Positions 1 through 5,743 of a stretch of DNA of 8,441 bases are shown one piece after another. Made by a program: the position numbers and the translations under genes. Positions within the stretch are counted from its first letter, which is position 1; each line of letters begins with the position of its first letter. The notes under the pieces are model-generated. The model had not been told where the DNA came from. It made no database searches and saw only the letters and a program-made list of their open reading frames with translations. The stretch lies in assembly GCA_003489165.1 (NCBI GenBank), contig DNJG01000022.1, positions 1 through 8,441 of the forward strand, written 5' to 3'. This DNA is from Nitrospinota bacterium (lineage in GTDB: Bacteria > Nitrospinota > Nitrospinia > UBA9942).

Positions 1-43
1 TCAACTAAAAAAAAGATTGACTCTTTCCTTCTAATCATTAAAG

Positions 44-679
44 TTATTTGTTTTTTAAAATCCACTGCACTGCCTTACACCCATTCTCATGTCCCATATC
101 ACATGCTTTTTGCAAATCATAAATTGCCGTATCAGATTGACCTGTATTGGCATAAGCAAGTCCACGATTGTAGTATACTTCGGCATCATTCAGATTTAAT
201 GTAATTGCCTTATTAAATTCCTTAAGTGCCCTATCATATTGTCCTTTTTTATAGTAGGCATTTCCACGATTAAAGTAAGCCATGGCATAATTCGGATCTA
301 TAGTAATTGCTTTATTCAAATCCTCAATTGCCTTATCATATTGACCTTTGTTGAAATAACTAGATCCGCGGATAGCATAGGCATCAGCATAATTTGGATT
401 TAATACAATAGCTTTATTCAAATCCTCAATTGCTTTATCATATTGACCTTTATCAGTGTAGGCAGCTCCACGACCAGCGTATGCTTCAGCAAAATTAGGA
501 TTTATTACAAGAGCACTATTGTAATTTTCAATTGCCTTGTCATATTGGCCTTTGTTAGCATAGGCAAGCCCATTGTTGTAATAGACTACCGCACTGTTAG
601 AATCTAATGCAAAACATATTGATGAATAATACAAAAAAGTCGCAATAATAATTCTAAATAACAGGGAATTGTTCTTCAT
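44..679 (-). CDS. secreted tetratricopeptide-repeat (TPR) protein
   Basis: This 211-residue protein has an N-terminal hydrophobic segment (about residues 6-24, ending CFA before LDSNS) that reads as a Sec signal peptide, so it is probably periplasmic. From about residue 33 it consists of TPR units of 34 residues (33-66, 67-100, 101-134, 135-168). Each unit carries the typical G-Y-x-x-G-Q-Y-D-A-I pattern and ends in a NPNYA-like turn. A fifth degenerate unit ends in KACDMGHENGC, as many short bacterial TPR proteins do. TPRs bind other proteins; the partner cannot be read from the sequence. The start is the only Met before the signal peptide. No Shine-Dalgarno sequence precedes it, while a strong promoter ends 7 bases upstream. 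The family call is secure and the biological role is unknown. Confidence 0.9.
   Translation of the reverse strand: MKNNSLLFRIIIATFLYYSSICFALDSNSAVVYYNNGLAYANKGQYDKAIENYNSALVINPNFAEAYAGRGAAYTDKGQYDKAIEDLNKAIVLNPNYADAYAIRGSSYFNKGQYDKAIEDLNKAITIDPNYAMAYFNRGNAYYKKGQYDRALKEFNKAITLNLNDAEVYYNRGLAYANTGQSDTAIYDLQKACDMGHENGCKAVQWILKNK
176..583 (-). repeat. four 102-bp tandem units encoding TPR motifs
   Basis: The TPR coding region is repetitive at DNA level. Near-identical stretches of the kind CAATTGCCTTATCATATTG, followed by CCTTT, recur every 102 bp on the plus strand. The two central units are the most alike, sharing a long run around TTATTCAAATCCTCAATTG. This suggests recent unit duplication and possible copy-number variation between strains. 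Confidence 0.75.
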
Positions 680-685
680 GGGTTA

Positions 686-714
686 AATATAAGCTCAAGA
701 AAAATTGCTGTCAA
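686..714 (-). promoter_or_regulatory. sigma70-type promoter of the TPR gene
   Basis: On the minus strand TTGACA (714-709) is followed by exactly 17 bases and then TATATT (691-686). This matches the consensus -35 perfectly and the -10 in five of six positions. Taking the last base of the -10 box as -7, transcription would begin at about 679, the A of the TPR start codon, so the mRNA would be leaderless. Confidence 0.65.
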
Positions 715-751
715 TGGGAAAATTAGAAATAATCATGTTGAATAAATATAT

Positions 752-1006
752 CTATTTGCGATAGTGTTTTGTAACTGAGATTATTTCTACCCTATCATCA
801 GGTAAGCAGATATATAACGCTCTATACTTTTTATCAATTCTGAAAGAATAAATTAAGCGATGTTTGGGTTCCAGAAGTTCAGTATTTAAAGATGGATGGG
901 AGGGGCTATTCTCAAAAAGTCGTTTTGCTTTTTCCCACTTTTTCCAGATGCCATGTTTCTGCAAGTAATGCTCAATATCGTTTCTGAGACCAACAATAAC
1001 TGGCAC
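752..1006 (-). CDS. RelE/ParE-superfamily toxin of a type II toxin-antitoxin module
   Basis: This 84-residue protein has the size and C-terminal layout of RelE/ParE-fold toxins: an N-terminal helix pair (about residues 7-33), then the strands LIYSFRID (51-58) and KYRALYIC (60-67), and a final VEIISVTKHYRK (73-84). Members of this fold mostly cleave mRNA on the ribosome (RelE type) or poison DNA gyrase (ParE type). The sequence alone does not tell which. The start is GTG at 1006, with AGGAT just upstream overlapping the end of the antitoxin gene. The antitoxin stop lies only 6 bases upstream, so the two are co-translated with the antitoxin first, as in most type II modules. Confidence 0.8.
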   Translation of the reverse strand: MPVIVGLRNDIEHYLQKHGIWKKWEKAKRLFENSPSHPSLNTELLEPKHRLIYSFRIDKKYRALYICLPDDRVEIISVTKHYRK

Positions 1007-1012
1007 GGTATC

Positions 1013-1276
1013 CTATTTATATAGTGATGATTTTTTCAGTCCATCTTCTAAATCTTTTAAGAATTCATCTTCATACAAATCTGTTGCCTTAAAATCAGAT
1101 AAGATGGATTCAATTTTATCCTTTTTAAAGGGACTTAATTTTACAGCCTTTGTTTTAAGCCTCTCTAATAACTTTGCCCTTTCTTCCTTATCTAAATTAT
1201 CAACGAGCCTATAAAGAGTATCCAGTGGTATTTCTATTTCCTTGGTTATGGTCTCTTTAAAAGTAATTCGCGGCAT
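1013..1276 (-). CDS. cognate antitoxin of the RelE/ParE-type module
   Basis: This 87-residue charged protein lies immediately upstream of and in operon with the toxin. It has a beta-like N-terminus (MPRITFKETITKEIEIP), a lysine- and glutamate-rich helical middle (about 18-62), and a C-terminal acidic helix with LYEDEFLKDLEDGL (67-80). That tail resembles the toxin-wrapping tails of small antitoxins paired with RelE-like toxins. No recognisable DNA-binding motif could be assigned with confidence, although autoregulation is usual for such pairs. The start ATG at 1276 has a strong GGAGG (1287-1283) with good spacing. The assignment as antitoxin rests mainly on gene order and size. Confidence 0.7.
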   Translation of the reverse strand: MPRITFKETITKEIEIPLDTLYRLVDNLDKEERAKLLERLKTKAVKLSPFKKDKIESILSDFKATDLYEDEFLKDLEDGLKKSSLYK

Positions 1277-1297
1277 ATATTACCTCCATTTTTTGAT

Positions 1298-1326
1298 AGT
1301 CTATCACCATCAACCCATCAAATCAA
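1298..1326 (-). promoter_or_regulatory. candidate promoter and operator of the toxin-antitoxin operon
   Basis: On the minus strand TTGATT (1326-1321), a 17-base spacer and TAGACT (1303-1298) form a moderate promoter with four of six matches in each box. The -10 box lies inside the perfect 5+1+5 palindrome GATAGaCTATC (1295-1305), a plausible operator for self-repression. Predicted transcription starts near 1291, leaving a short leader that contains the GGAGG site. Confidence 0.4.
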
Positions 1327-1329
1327 ATT

Positions 1330-1360
1330 CAAATATGTTTCAAATATGTTTCCCGGGAAA
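1330..1360. repeat. tandem 11-bp repeat next to a 12-bp palindrome
   Basis: CAAATATGTTT occurs twice head to tail (1330-1340 and 1341-1351). It runs into the perfect palindrome TTTCCCGGGAAA (1349-1360), just after the DUF401 stop codon and upstream of the toxin-antitoxin promoter. It could be a second operator, or a transcription boundary between DUF401 and the operon; the function is unknown. Confidence 0.5.
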
Positions 1361-1368
1361 ATTCTTAT

Positions 1369-2391
1369 TTAAGACAAAATAAGATACTCAATAACTGCCA
1401 AAAGAAAGATAGCCGCAGATGCTGGTAGCATCTTTTTATAAATTACCCATATATCTGCGTTGAAGTATTCCTTTGTGAGGATAAGACAGATATGGACAGG
1501 GGAGAGAAGCACCCCTAAAATAGCTGAGGCAAAGGCAAAAGAGACCGCCCCTGTTCCCTCCATAAGTTCTTTAAACAGCATCACACCAAGCACTAAGAGT
1601 ATTACATCAAGGGCAAAGCCATATTTCAATGCCTTTAAAATTTTTCCTACCCCATACCTGTAAAATATTAAAAGCCCAATGACAAGGATAATAAGTGATA
1701 GGTGAAGCTCTACTTTAAAAACCATAACAAGAAGAACTATCAATATTATGGGGATGAAACTGGACAGACCCTGGCGGGAGACCGAACTATATTCAACATT
1801 TCCCTTTACCTCCCTCATGCTCAAGAAAAAACCTGATAAAAGCATAACCACAGCAAATGGAAGGTTTACAATAATTAGTGTCCTCAATTCCACTCCTGAT
1901 ACAGCAGATGCGAGGAGTATCCCCGGATATAGTGGCAGGATATATTCCCATGGATGACGAAACCAGAAGTTTATAAACCCCTTCTCCTCCTGAGACATCT
2001 TCAGCCCCTTTGTAGATTCATTGACCATGGGTGCAGAGAAATATGCACCGCCCAGAGATGGCAGCATCCCAATAAGCATCGGCATTGAGATAATCACAAG
2101 TTTTCTATTTCTGAAAAGGGATTTTGACGCCTCCATCATCTCGGCGAGGAGATTGTTTTCCCTCATAATCATTTCAAGGACTCTTATCATGATAAGCGAG
2201 AGACCCAGCTTTATGGTTATAGGATTTGTTACGGCGGCACTTATATTCAAGATTATCCCTTTAGGGGACATCAAATATAAAAGGGCAAGTAGTGCAGAGG
2301 CAGAAAGGAGAACTATACCTATTCTATACTTCCGCCTCAACAATAAGACAATAAAAGTGAGAATTGTTAAGAGTTTGATTATATCGGACAT
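1369..2391 (-). CDS. DUF401-family integral membrane protein, permease-like
   Basis: This 340-residue protein is almost entirely hydrophobic, with about nine to ten predicted membrane spans. The motif MLPSLGGAYFSAPMV (about 109-123) recalls the signature loop of ion-transporter-superfamily proteins such as GntP-like and lactate-type permeases. Overall length and features match the DUF401 family (TIGR00529), whose substrate is not established. It probably sits in the cytoplasmic membrane and moves an organic anion, but that is inference from the superfamily. The start ATG at 2391 lacks a clear ribosome binding site and lies just after a TATAAT box. The gene is monocistronic, separated by about 90 bases from the toxin-antitoxin operon. 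Confidence 0.8.
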   Translation of the reverse strand: MSDIIKLLTILTFIVLLLRRKYRIGIVLLSASALLALLYLMSPKGIILNISAAVTNPITIKLGLSLIMIRVLEMIMRENNLLAEMMEASKSLFRNRKLVIISMPMLIGMLPSLGGAYFSAPMVNESTKGLKMSQEEKGFINFWFRHPWEYILPLYPGILLASAVSGVELRTLIIVNLPFAVVMLLSGFFLSMREVKGNVEYSSVSRQGLSSFIPIILIVLLVMVFKVELHLSLIILVIGLLIFYRYGVGKILKALKYGFALDVILLVLGVMLFKELMEGTGAVSFAFASAILGVLLSPVHICLILTKEYFNADIWVIYKKMLPASAAIFLLAVIEYLILS

Positions 2392-2399
2392 AGATTTTC

Positions 2400-2427
2400 A
2401 TTATAGCCTAACCAAATAAATTGGAAA
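2400..2427 (-). promoter_or_regulatory. candidate promoter of the DUF401 gene
   Basis: The minus strand has a perfect TATAAT (2405-2400) with a weak TTTCCA (2427-2422) 16 bases upstream. Transcription predicted near 2393 would leave only about two bases before the ATG, in line with the absent Shine-Dalgarno sequence. Confidence 0.4.
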
Positions 2428-2441
2428 AGACCTGAACACAA

Positions 2442-2480
2442 CCTGAACACGAATTGCACGAATGGACGAATTACACAAAC
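2442..2480. repeat. short intergenic repeat of the CACGAAT/GACGAAT type
   Basis: The stretch consists of ACGAAT-like units (GAACACGAATTGCACGAAT, then GGACGAATTACACAAA). A closely similar copy lies in opposite orientation at 6161-6191, inside the broken integrase gene, and further units lie at 6070-6105. It encodes nothing. The copies bracket the cassette region. Confidence 0.6.
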
Positions 2481-2546
2481 TTGAGGATGAGAATATACTG
2501 GTGAGGACTCAATCCGAAGCCCGCTTGAATTCACGGGCATAGTGAT

Positions 2547-2595
2547 AACGACCTAAATCTGCAGCAGCGTTTCATGCCGTCTGCTGAAGTGATTC
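2547..2595 (-). other. possible degenerate attC of the DUF2442 cassette
   Basis: On the minus strand the end of the DUF2442 gene and its downstream bases form CAGCAG(A)CG...CGCTGCTG, a stem with one bulged A. It is flanked by AATC/GATT pairing and followed by a GTT (2549-2547). Position, bulge and GTT fit an attC, but no RYYYAAC box is present and the left half overlaps the coding region. A weak hairpin GCCCG/CGGGC follows (2538-2519) without a T-tract. This may be a decayed attC at the array's end. Confidence 0.3.
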
Positions 2596-2844
2596 GCTAT
2601 GTACATTTTCAATTTTTATACTTTTTTCATATAAAAATTCTGGGTCCATGTCTAAATGATTTGCCCATTCTATGGTATCAAATCTAATAGTGACAGAGTT
2701 AAACAAAGACAAATCCCTCAACTCCGCAAATTTGCCAATATTTAGATATGGAGAAACATTAAATATTTTTTCTTCTCCATTCTCAAAGGTAAGATGTAAT
2801 TTATAATCTCCCACTGGTTCTACTTTCTTTACTGATAAATACAT
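2572..2844 (-). CDS. DUF2442 domain protein, third integron cassette gene
   Basis: This 90-residue protein matches the compact DUF2442 pattern: DYKLHLTFENGEEKIFNV (13-30), SPYL and a short F-x-x-L-R-D-x-x-x-F segment (39-49), then TIEWANHLDMDPEFLY (57-72). The domain is often encoded beside a DUF4160 protein and is frequent in mobile and toxin-antitoxin-like contexts; its function is unproven. No DUF4160 gene is present here. The start is ATG with a strong AAAGGAGG (2856-2849). The gene lies downstream of an attC site plus structured element, in the same direction as the other cassettes, so it appears to be the coding part of an integron cassette. A possible decayed attC overlaps its 3' end. 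Confidence 0.8.
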   Translation of the reverse strand: MYLSVKKVEPVGDYKLHLTFENGEEKIFNVSPYLNIGKFAELRDLSLFNSVTIRFDTIEWANHLDMDPEFLYEKSIKIENVHSESLQQTA

Positions 2845-2928
2845 TTTGCCTCCTTTAATTATTTCAAAGGTTCAATGGGAAAAGGGAGTTCACCTTTTGA
2901 CGCCAACTCACTCCTCCATGAGGCATAA

Positions 2929-3051
2929 TGCGGCAGTTGAGCAGTGCCCGAAGGGCATCTGTCTCGAACTCCTTGTTCTCCCTGAGCGGAGCGAAGGGAA
3001 ACAGGAGTTCCTGCTCAACTGCCGCAATCTCCCTGAGCGAAGCGAAGGGAG
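2929..3051 (-). repeat. structured element copy 1, between attC and the DUF2442 cassette
   Basis: This 123-bp element begins directly after the attC GTT (3054-3052) and ends before a TT (2928-2927). Minus-strand order: hairpin module A with CTCCCTTCGC arms (3051-3029); a perfect 16-bp outer stem (arms 3026-3011 and 2944-2929); a middle hairpin with GAACTCC arms (3010-3000 with 2977-2966) whose tip again carries a CCCTTCGCTCCGC-like sequence; then a TGCCC-GAA-GGGCA hairpin (2957-2945). It has the same plan as copies 2 and 3 with different stem sequences. It lacks a credible ORF and a terminal T-tract. Confidence 0.85.
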
Positions 3052-3105
3052 AACGGTCCGGTTCAGCGGCGGCTATCAGCCATCCGCTGGAATGATTTGT
3101 TAGGC
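3052..3105 (-). other. attC recombination site of the 537-residue protein cassette
   Basis: The minus strand reads GCCTAAC (3105-3099, matching RYYYAAC), TT(C)CAGCGG, a small GGCT-GAT-AGCC hairpin, CCGCTGAA, and finally GTT (3054-3052). The inner arms pair with one unpaired C on the left side, which is the extrahelical base typical of attC strand recognition. It starts 11 bases after the stop codon of the upstream gene, the normal place for an attC. The bases after GTT are CTCC rather than RRRY because element copy 1 follows. Confidence 0.8.
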
Positions 3106-3116
3106 GTTCTGTTAGT

Positions 3117-4730
3117 CTATACATTTCCTTTCTTAATCTCTTTTCTTATCAAAGCATTAAAGGATGATGATTCTGCAATTTCCTTCTTGTATTTTGCTGG
3201 GTCTGTTTGTGACCCTTTTTGAATGTAGATATTTATTCTGTCCTTAAGCTCAAATGGCAAAGGTCTATCATCACCAGAAGAGGTACTGGCGTCATCAGGA
3301 TCTCCGAAAATGGGGAAATATTTTTTCACTTCTTTTGCCGCTTCTTCTTCACTGAGACGATCTTCTTCCATTAATTTTTTGAATAAAGCCAGTTTGCTAA
3401 TATCGTCCACTTTTATCATCATTTTTCTATCAAGTTCATGTCTGTTCATCCACCACCTTATATCTTCATCCCGAACACCTTCCTTCCTCCTTTTTGCTAA
3501 CATGGATTTTGTTTCCTGACGAGTTGATTCTTTTTCTAAGAGAATATCGCCCAAATTGATAGGCAAATTGATAGAACCTTCTGCCTTAGCTTCGTTTTCT
3601 GCCAGTTTATACAAATCGTGAAAAGTGCTTTTAGCCTGTGGTAATGTCATTCCCATCATCATTTGGAACATGGGGATATAAAGAGTCTCTAATTGCTTTT
3701 GAATATCTGATGATGTCCCGAATAGTCTGGAAAATATTCCCATGGTTGCCTCCTTCGCTGAGTCTTGATTGTATCTTACGCCTAATGCGGAGTTAGCTGC
3801 TTCTATGTTAGACAACACCCGCCTATTCTTATCTTCTAAGAAATAAAGGATGATTAATCCAATCCAACTTAAAAGCCCTAGTAATAAACCTAAACTTCTG
3901 CTGTACCCCTTGCTGATTGAGTACCATCCCATTCCCCAAGCCATAACGATTATTGCCACAATAGTCTGAAGCCCTCTGAAATCCTTACCAAGCTTAGATA
4001 CAATCACAGTACCTAAGATTAATACGAAGATGCTGATTACTATGTATAAGGTAGCCTTTTTTCGATATTTCTTGATTTGATCTGGAGTATGAGTTGGCAT
4101 GGTCTGTTCCATTTCAGCAGTTATTGCGTCTTTGGAGGAAAATACATGGTAATCCCATTCGTTCCTCTTAAAAGCCAGATTCACTCTTTTTGAAAGTGTA
4201 AAATAGAAAAACCATATCGCCGGCCATATCATCCCTAAAATGTCAAAAGGAATGCTTTCTTTCCAGTGCCCTAGATCGATACCTAAACCGATGATTGAAA
4301 ATATAAATGCAAAGATAAAAATACCTCTTAAAAGATTTACCGTAGAAGTACTCCTAAAGCGTTTATTAATGAGGAAGCTCGCTACTATGATTTCAGCTAT
4401 ATTCGCCAGATCAGTTGGAATGGTGGATATAATAAAAAGAGTATAAAGAGACTTATCTGCCCAATTTTGAGGATAATAGTTACTTAGGGAGGCAAGCGTC
4501 ATAATACCAATAATTAATGCGCCACCATAGACGTTGATATAGTAATATAAAAGCCAACCTCCGATCGCTCGCCTGCGTGCTCGATAACAAATCAATGCTG
4601 CGATTGCTGCCCCAAATAGGGGGCCACCGATATTTCGAGTGCTGGCGCTATAAGACTGGGCGTACGCTGTGGCAACAAAGAACAAAACAAGCCATATCGC
4701 TTGACCTATCGAAATAATTATGCGGTTCAA
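3117..4730 (-). CDS. multi-span membrane protein with C-terminal soluble domain, second integron cassette gene
   Basis: This 537-residue protein has about nine hydrophobic segments (roughly residues 6-24, 35-49, 57-80, 93-121, 135-152, 160-180, 226-245, 255-272 and 280-298). A charged cytoplasmic-type region of about 240 residues follows, rich in lysine and glutamate. The N-terminal part with RRRAIGGWLLYYYINVYGG (52-70) resembles DUF2569-type small membrane domains; this is tentative. The C-terminal domain is not recognised. The start is TTG at 4730, chosen because GGAGG (4741-4737) lies six bases upstream. It is long for a cassette gene, being flanked by element copy 2 upstream and an attC downstream. 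Function unknown. Confidence 0.8.
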   Translation of the reverse strand: MNRIIISIGQAIWLVLFFVATAYAQSYSASTRNIGGPLFGAAIAALICYRARRRAIGGWLLYYYINVYGGALIIGIMTLASLSNYYPQNWADKSLYTLFIISTIPTDLANIAEIIVASFLINKRFRSTSTVNLLRGIFIFAFIFSIIGLGIDLGHWKESIPFDILGMIWPAIWFFYFTLSKRVNLAFKRNEWDYHVFSSKDAITAEMEQTMPTHTPDQIKKYRKKATLYIVISIFVLILGTVIVSKLGKDFRGLQTIVAIIVMAWGMGWYSISKGYSRSLGLLLGLLSWIGLIILYFLEDKNRRVLSNIEAANSALGVRYNQDSAKEATMGIFSRLFGTSSDIQKQLETLYIPMFQMMMGMTLPQAKSTFHDLYKLAENEAKAEGSINLPINLGDILLEKESTRQETKSMLAKRRKEGVRDEDIRWWMNRHELDRKMMIKVDDISKLALFKKLMEEDRLSEEEAAKEVKKYFPIFGDPDDASTSSGDDRPLPFELKDRINIYIQKGSQTDPAKYKKEIAESSSFNALIRKEIKKGNV

Positions 4731-4768
4731 AAGATGCCTCCTTTTTGACCATTATTAATGGCAGCTAA

Positions 4769-4894
4769 TGCGGAGTTAAGCCGTAGCCCCGAAGGGGCGA
4801 ATCGGTCTTGAACTCCTTGTTCTCCCGAAGCGGAGCGAGGGGAACAAGGAGTTCCGGCTTAACTCCGCATTCTCCCTGAGCGAAGCAAAGGGAG
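4769..4894 (-). repeat. structured element copy 2, between attC and the 537-residue protein cassette
   Basis: This 126-bp element follows an attC GTT (4897-4895) and ends before TT (4768-4767). Hairpin module A is at 4894-4872. The outer stem is a perfect 17 bp when the flanking TT is counted (arms 4871-4855 and 4783-4767, CGGCTTAACTCCGCATT on one side). The middle hairpin has perfect 13-bp arms (4854-4842 with 4822-4810, GAACTCCTTGTTC), and a GCCCC-GAA-GGGGC hairpin lies at 4798-4786. The outer stem is unlike that of copy 1 yet fully complementary. The start codon of the following gene is 36 bases downstream. Confidence 0.85.
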
Positions 4895-4953
4895 AACGTA
4901 AAGTTGAGGGGCGGCGCGCTTTTGCGCCGTCCCGCTCGAACGCAGGGTTGGGC
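4895..4953 (-). other. attC recombination site of the lipoprotein cassette
   Basis: The minus strand reads GCCCAAC (4953-4947, RYYYAAC), then GTT(C)GAG(C)GGG, an inner GC-rich stem GGCGC/GCGCC with an AAAAGC-like tip, CCCCTCAAC, and GTT (4897-4895). The left arm pairs with CCCCTCAAC when two bases are left unpaired, a textbook attC arrangement. The site begins ten bases after the lipoprotein stop codon. Its RRRY part is replaced by the start of element copy 2. Confidence 0.88.
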
Positions 4954-4963
4954 TATACATTTT

Positions 4964-5575
4964 CTACTCTGGAATCGGCGTTCGAGAAATCCACAGTGCC
5001 CAGTCGCACCAGTCTTGCCAACCCAGTTTATACGCAGTGCAGGAAAGACCAACGCCTTCCTTTTCCATCTGCGTCAAAGCCTCTGGTGTAATGGTGATGC
5101 GCGAATTGAACCGGTCAAGTGTCCGATACTCTGCCTTCACATTCGCAGCCGGGAAAATGGCCAATCGGCCATAGAGCGGTTCTGCCTGCCCCTCGACGAC
5201 GACGCGCACCGGTTTGGTGTGGGCATAATCTTTACGCCAACCCGTCCCTTGCAAATAGCGCGTCTGGATCGGGCCTTTGTTGTTGGAATAATAAGGCGCG
5301 GTGGGAGACGTTGCATGGGTTAACACAAAGGAGTCATCATCCGCGCGCACCTCGCTTAGCGGCGCAACAAGGCCGATGCTCTCCAGCGGCAAAGCGCCTT
5401 CAAACCCTCTGCCGATCATGTCTGCCAATTCAGTCACGGCCTCTTTCGCTCCCCGTGCAGTCTCGACCGGGTGCGCTAATTTATCGATATTAACATTGGA
5501 AGGGGCGGCACAACCCGCCACCAGATAAGCCACGCAACCAAGCAACATCAACGCTTTCAAGTCTGGTAGTTTCAT
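4964..5575 (-). CDS. outer-membrane-type lipoprotein of unknown function, first integron cassette gene
   Basis: This 203-residue protein begins with a lipoprotein signal: a hydrophobic segment (about 8-21) and the lipobox VAGC with the acylated Cys at residue 22. Ala and not Asp follows the Cys, so sorting to the outer membrane is expected. The mature part contains two Cys near the end (SCTAYKLGWQDWC, about 179-191) that could form a disulfide. No family was recognised. The gene is visibly GC-richer than its neighbours, which fits recent acquisition as a cassette. The start ATG has AGGAG upstream (5586-5582). It is the first gene after the attI-side junction, so it would be closest to a cassette promoter. 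Confidence 0.8.
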   Translation of the reverse strand: MKLPDLKALMLLGCVAYLVAGCAAPSNVNIDKLAHPVETARGAKEAVTELADMIGRGFEGALPLESIGLVAPLSEVRADDDSFVLTHATSPTAPYYSNNKGPIQTRYLQGTGWRKDYAHTKPVRVVVEGQAEPLYGRLAIFPAANVKAEYRTLDRFNSRITITPEALTQMEKEGVGLSCTAYKLGWQDWCDWALWISRTPIPE

Positions 5576-5615
5576 ATCAATCTCCTTTTTATTACATCTG
5601 CCATTTGCCGCCCAA

Positions 5616-5743
5616 TGCGGCGGTCAGGAGCTGCGCCCCGCAGGGGCGTGTCTCTCTGGACTGCCTGGTTCTCCCGGCGCTTTTTGCCGGGATGGCAGTC
5701 CGCTCCTCACCGCCGCATTCCCTACCGAGCGAAGCGAAGGGAG
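5616..5743 (-). repeat. structured element copy 3, at the attI-side junction
   Basis: This 128-bp element follows CTTGTT (5749-5744) and ends before TT (5615-5614), which continues as TTGGGCGGC. Module A is at 5743-5720. The outer stem spans 18 bp with one mismatch when the TT is counted (arms 5719-5702 and 5631-5614). The middle hairpin here has GGACTGCC/GGCAGTCC arms (5701-5694 with 5665-5658) and an inner CCCGGC/GCCGGG stem (5691-5686 with 5678-5673). A CGCCCC-GCA-GGGGCG hairpin is at 5648-5634. The middle stem sequence is entirely different from copies 1 and 2 but keeps its pairing. The lipoprotein start is 38 bases downstream. Confidence 0.85.

Noticed and set aside
2929..3051. Element copies as intrinsic transcription terminators
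   Set aside because: The stems are strong but no T-tract follows on either strand, and they lie upstream of genes as leaders.
2846..3124. Open reading frames on both strands across element copy 1 (85 and 86 residues)
   Set aside because: They are translations of palindromic, non-coding element and attC sequence; the same PERSEG- and LRE-like peptides recur only because the DNA hairpin recurs.
4765..5052. 95-residue minus-strand ORF across attC and element copy 2
   Set aside because: It overlaps the lipoprotein gene's end out of frame and encodes palindrome-derived peptide.
4904..5528. Plus-strand ORFs opposite the lipoprotein gene (139, 124 and 75 residues)
   Set aside because: They are shadows caused by the high GC content; the minus-strand frame has the lipobox, ribosome binding site and attC context.
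2929..5743. CRISPR array suggested by the repeated GGGAG/CTCCC hairpins
   Set aside because: There are only three copies, spaced by whole genes, with internal variable stems and no spacer pattern or cas genes.
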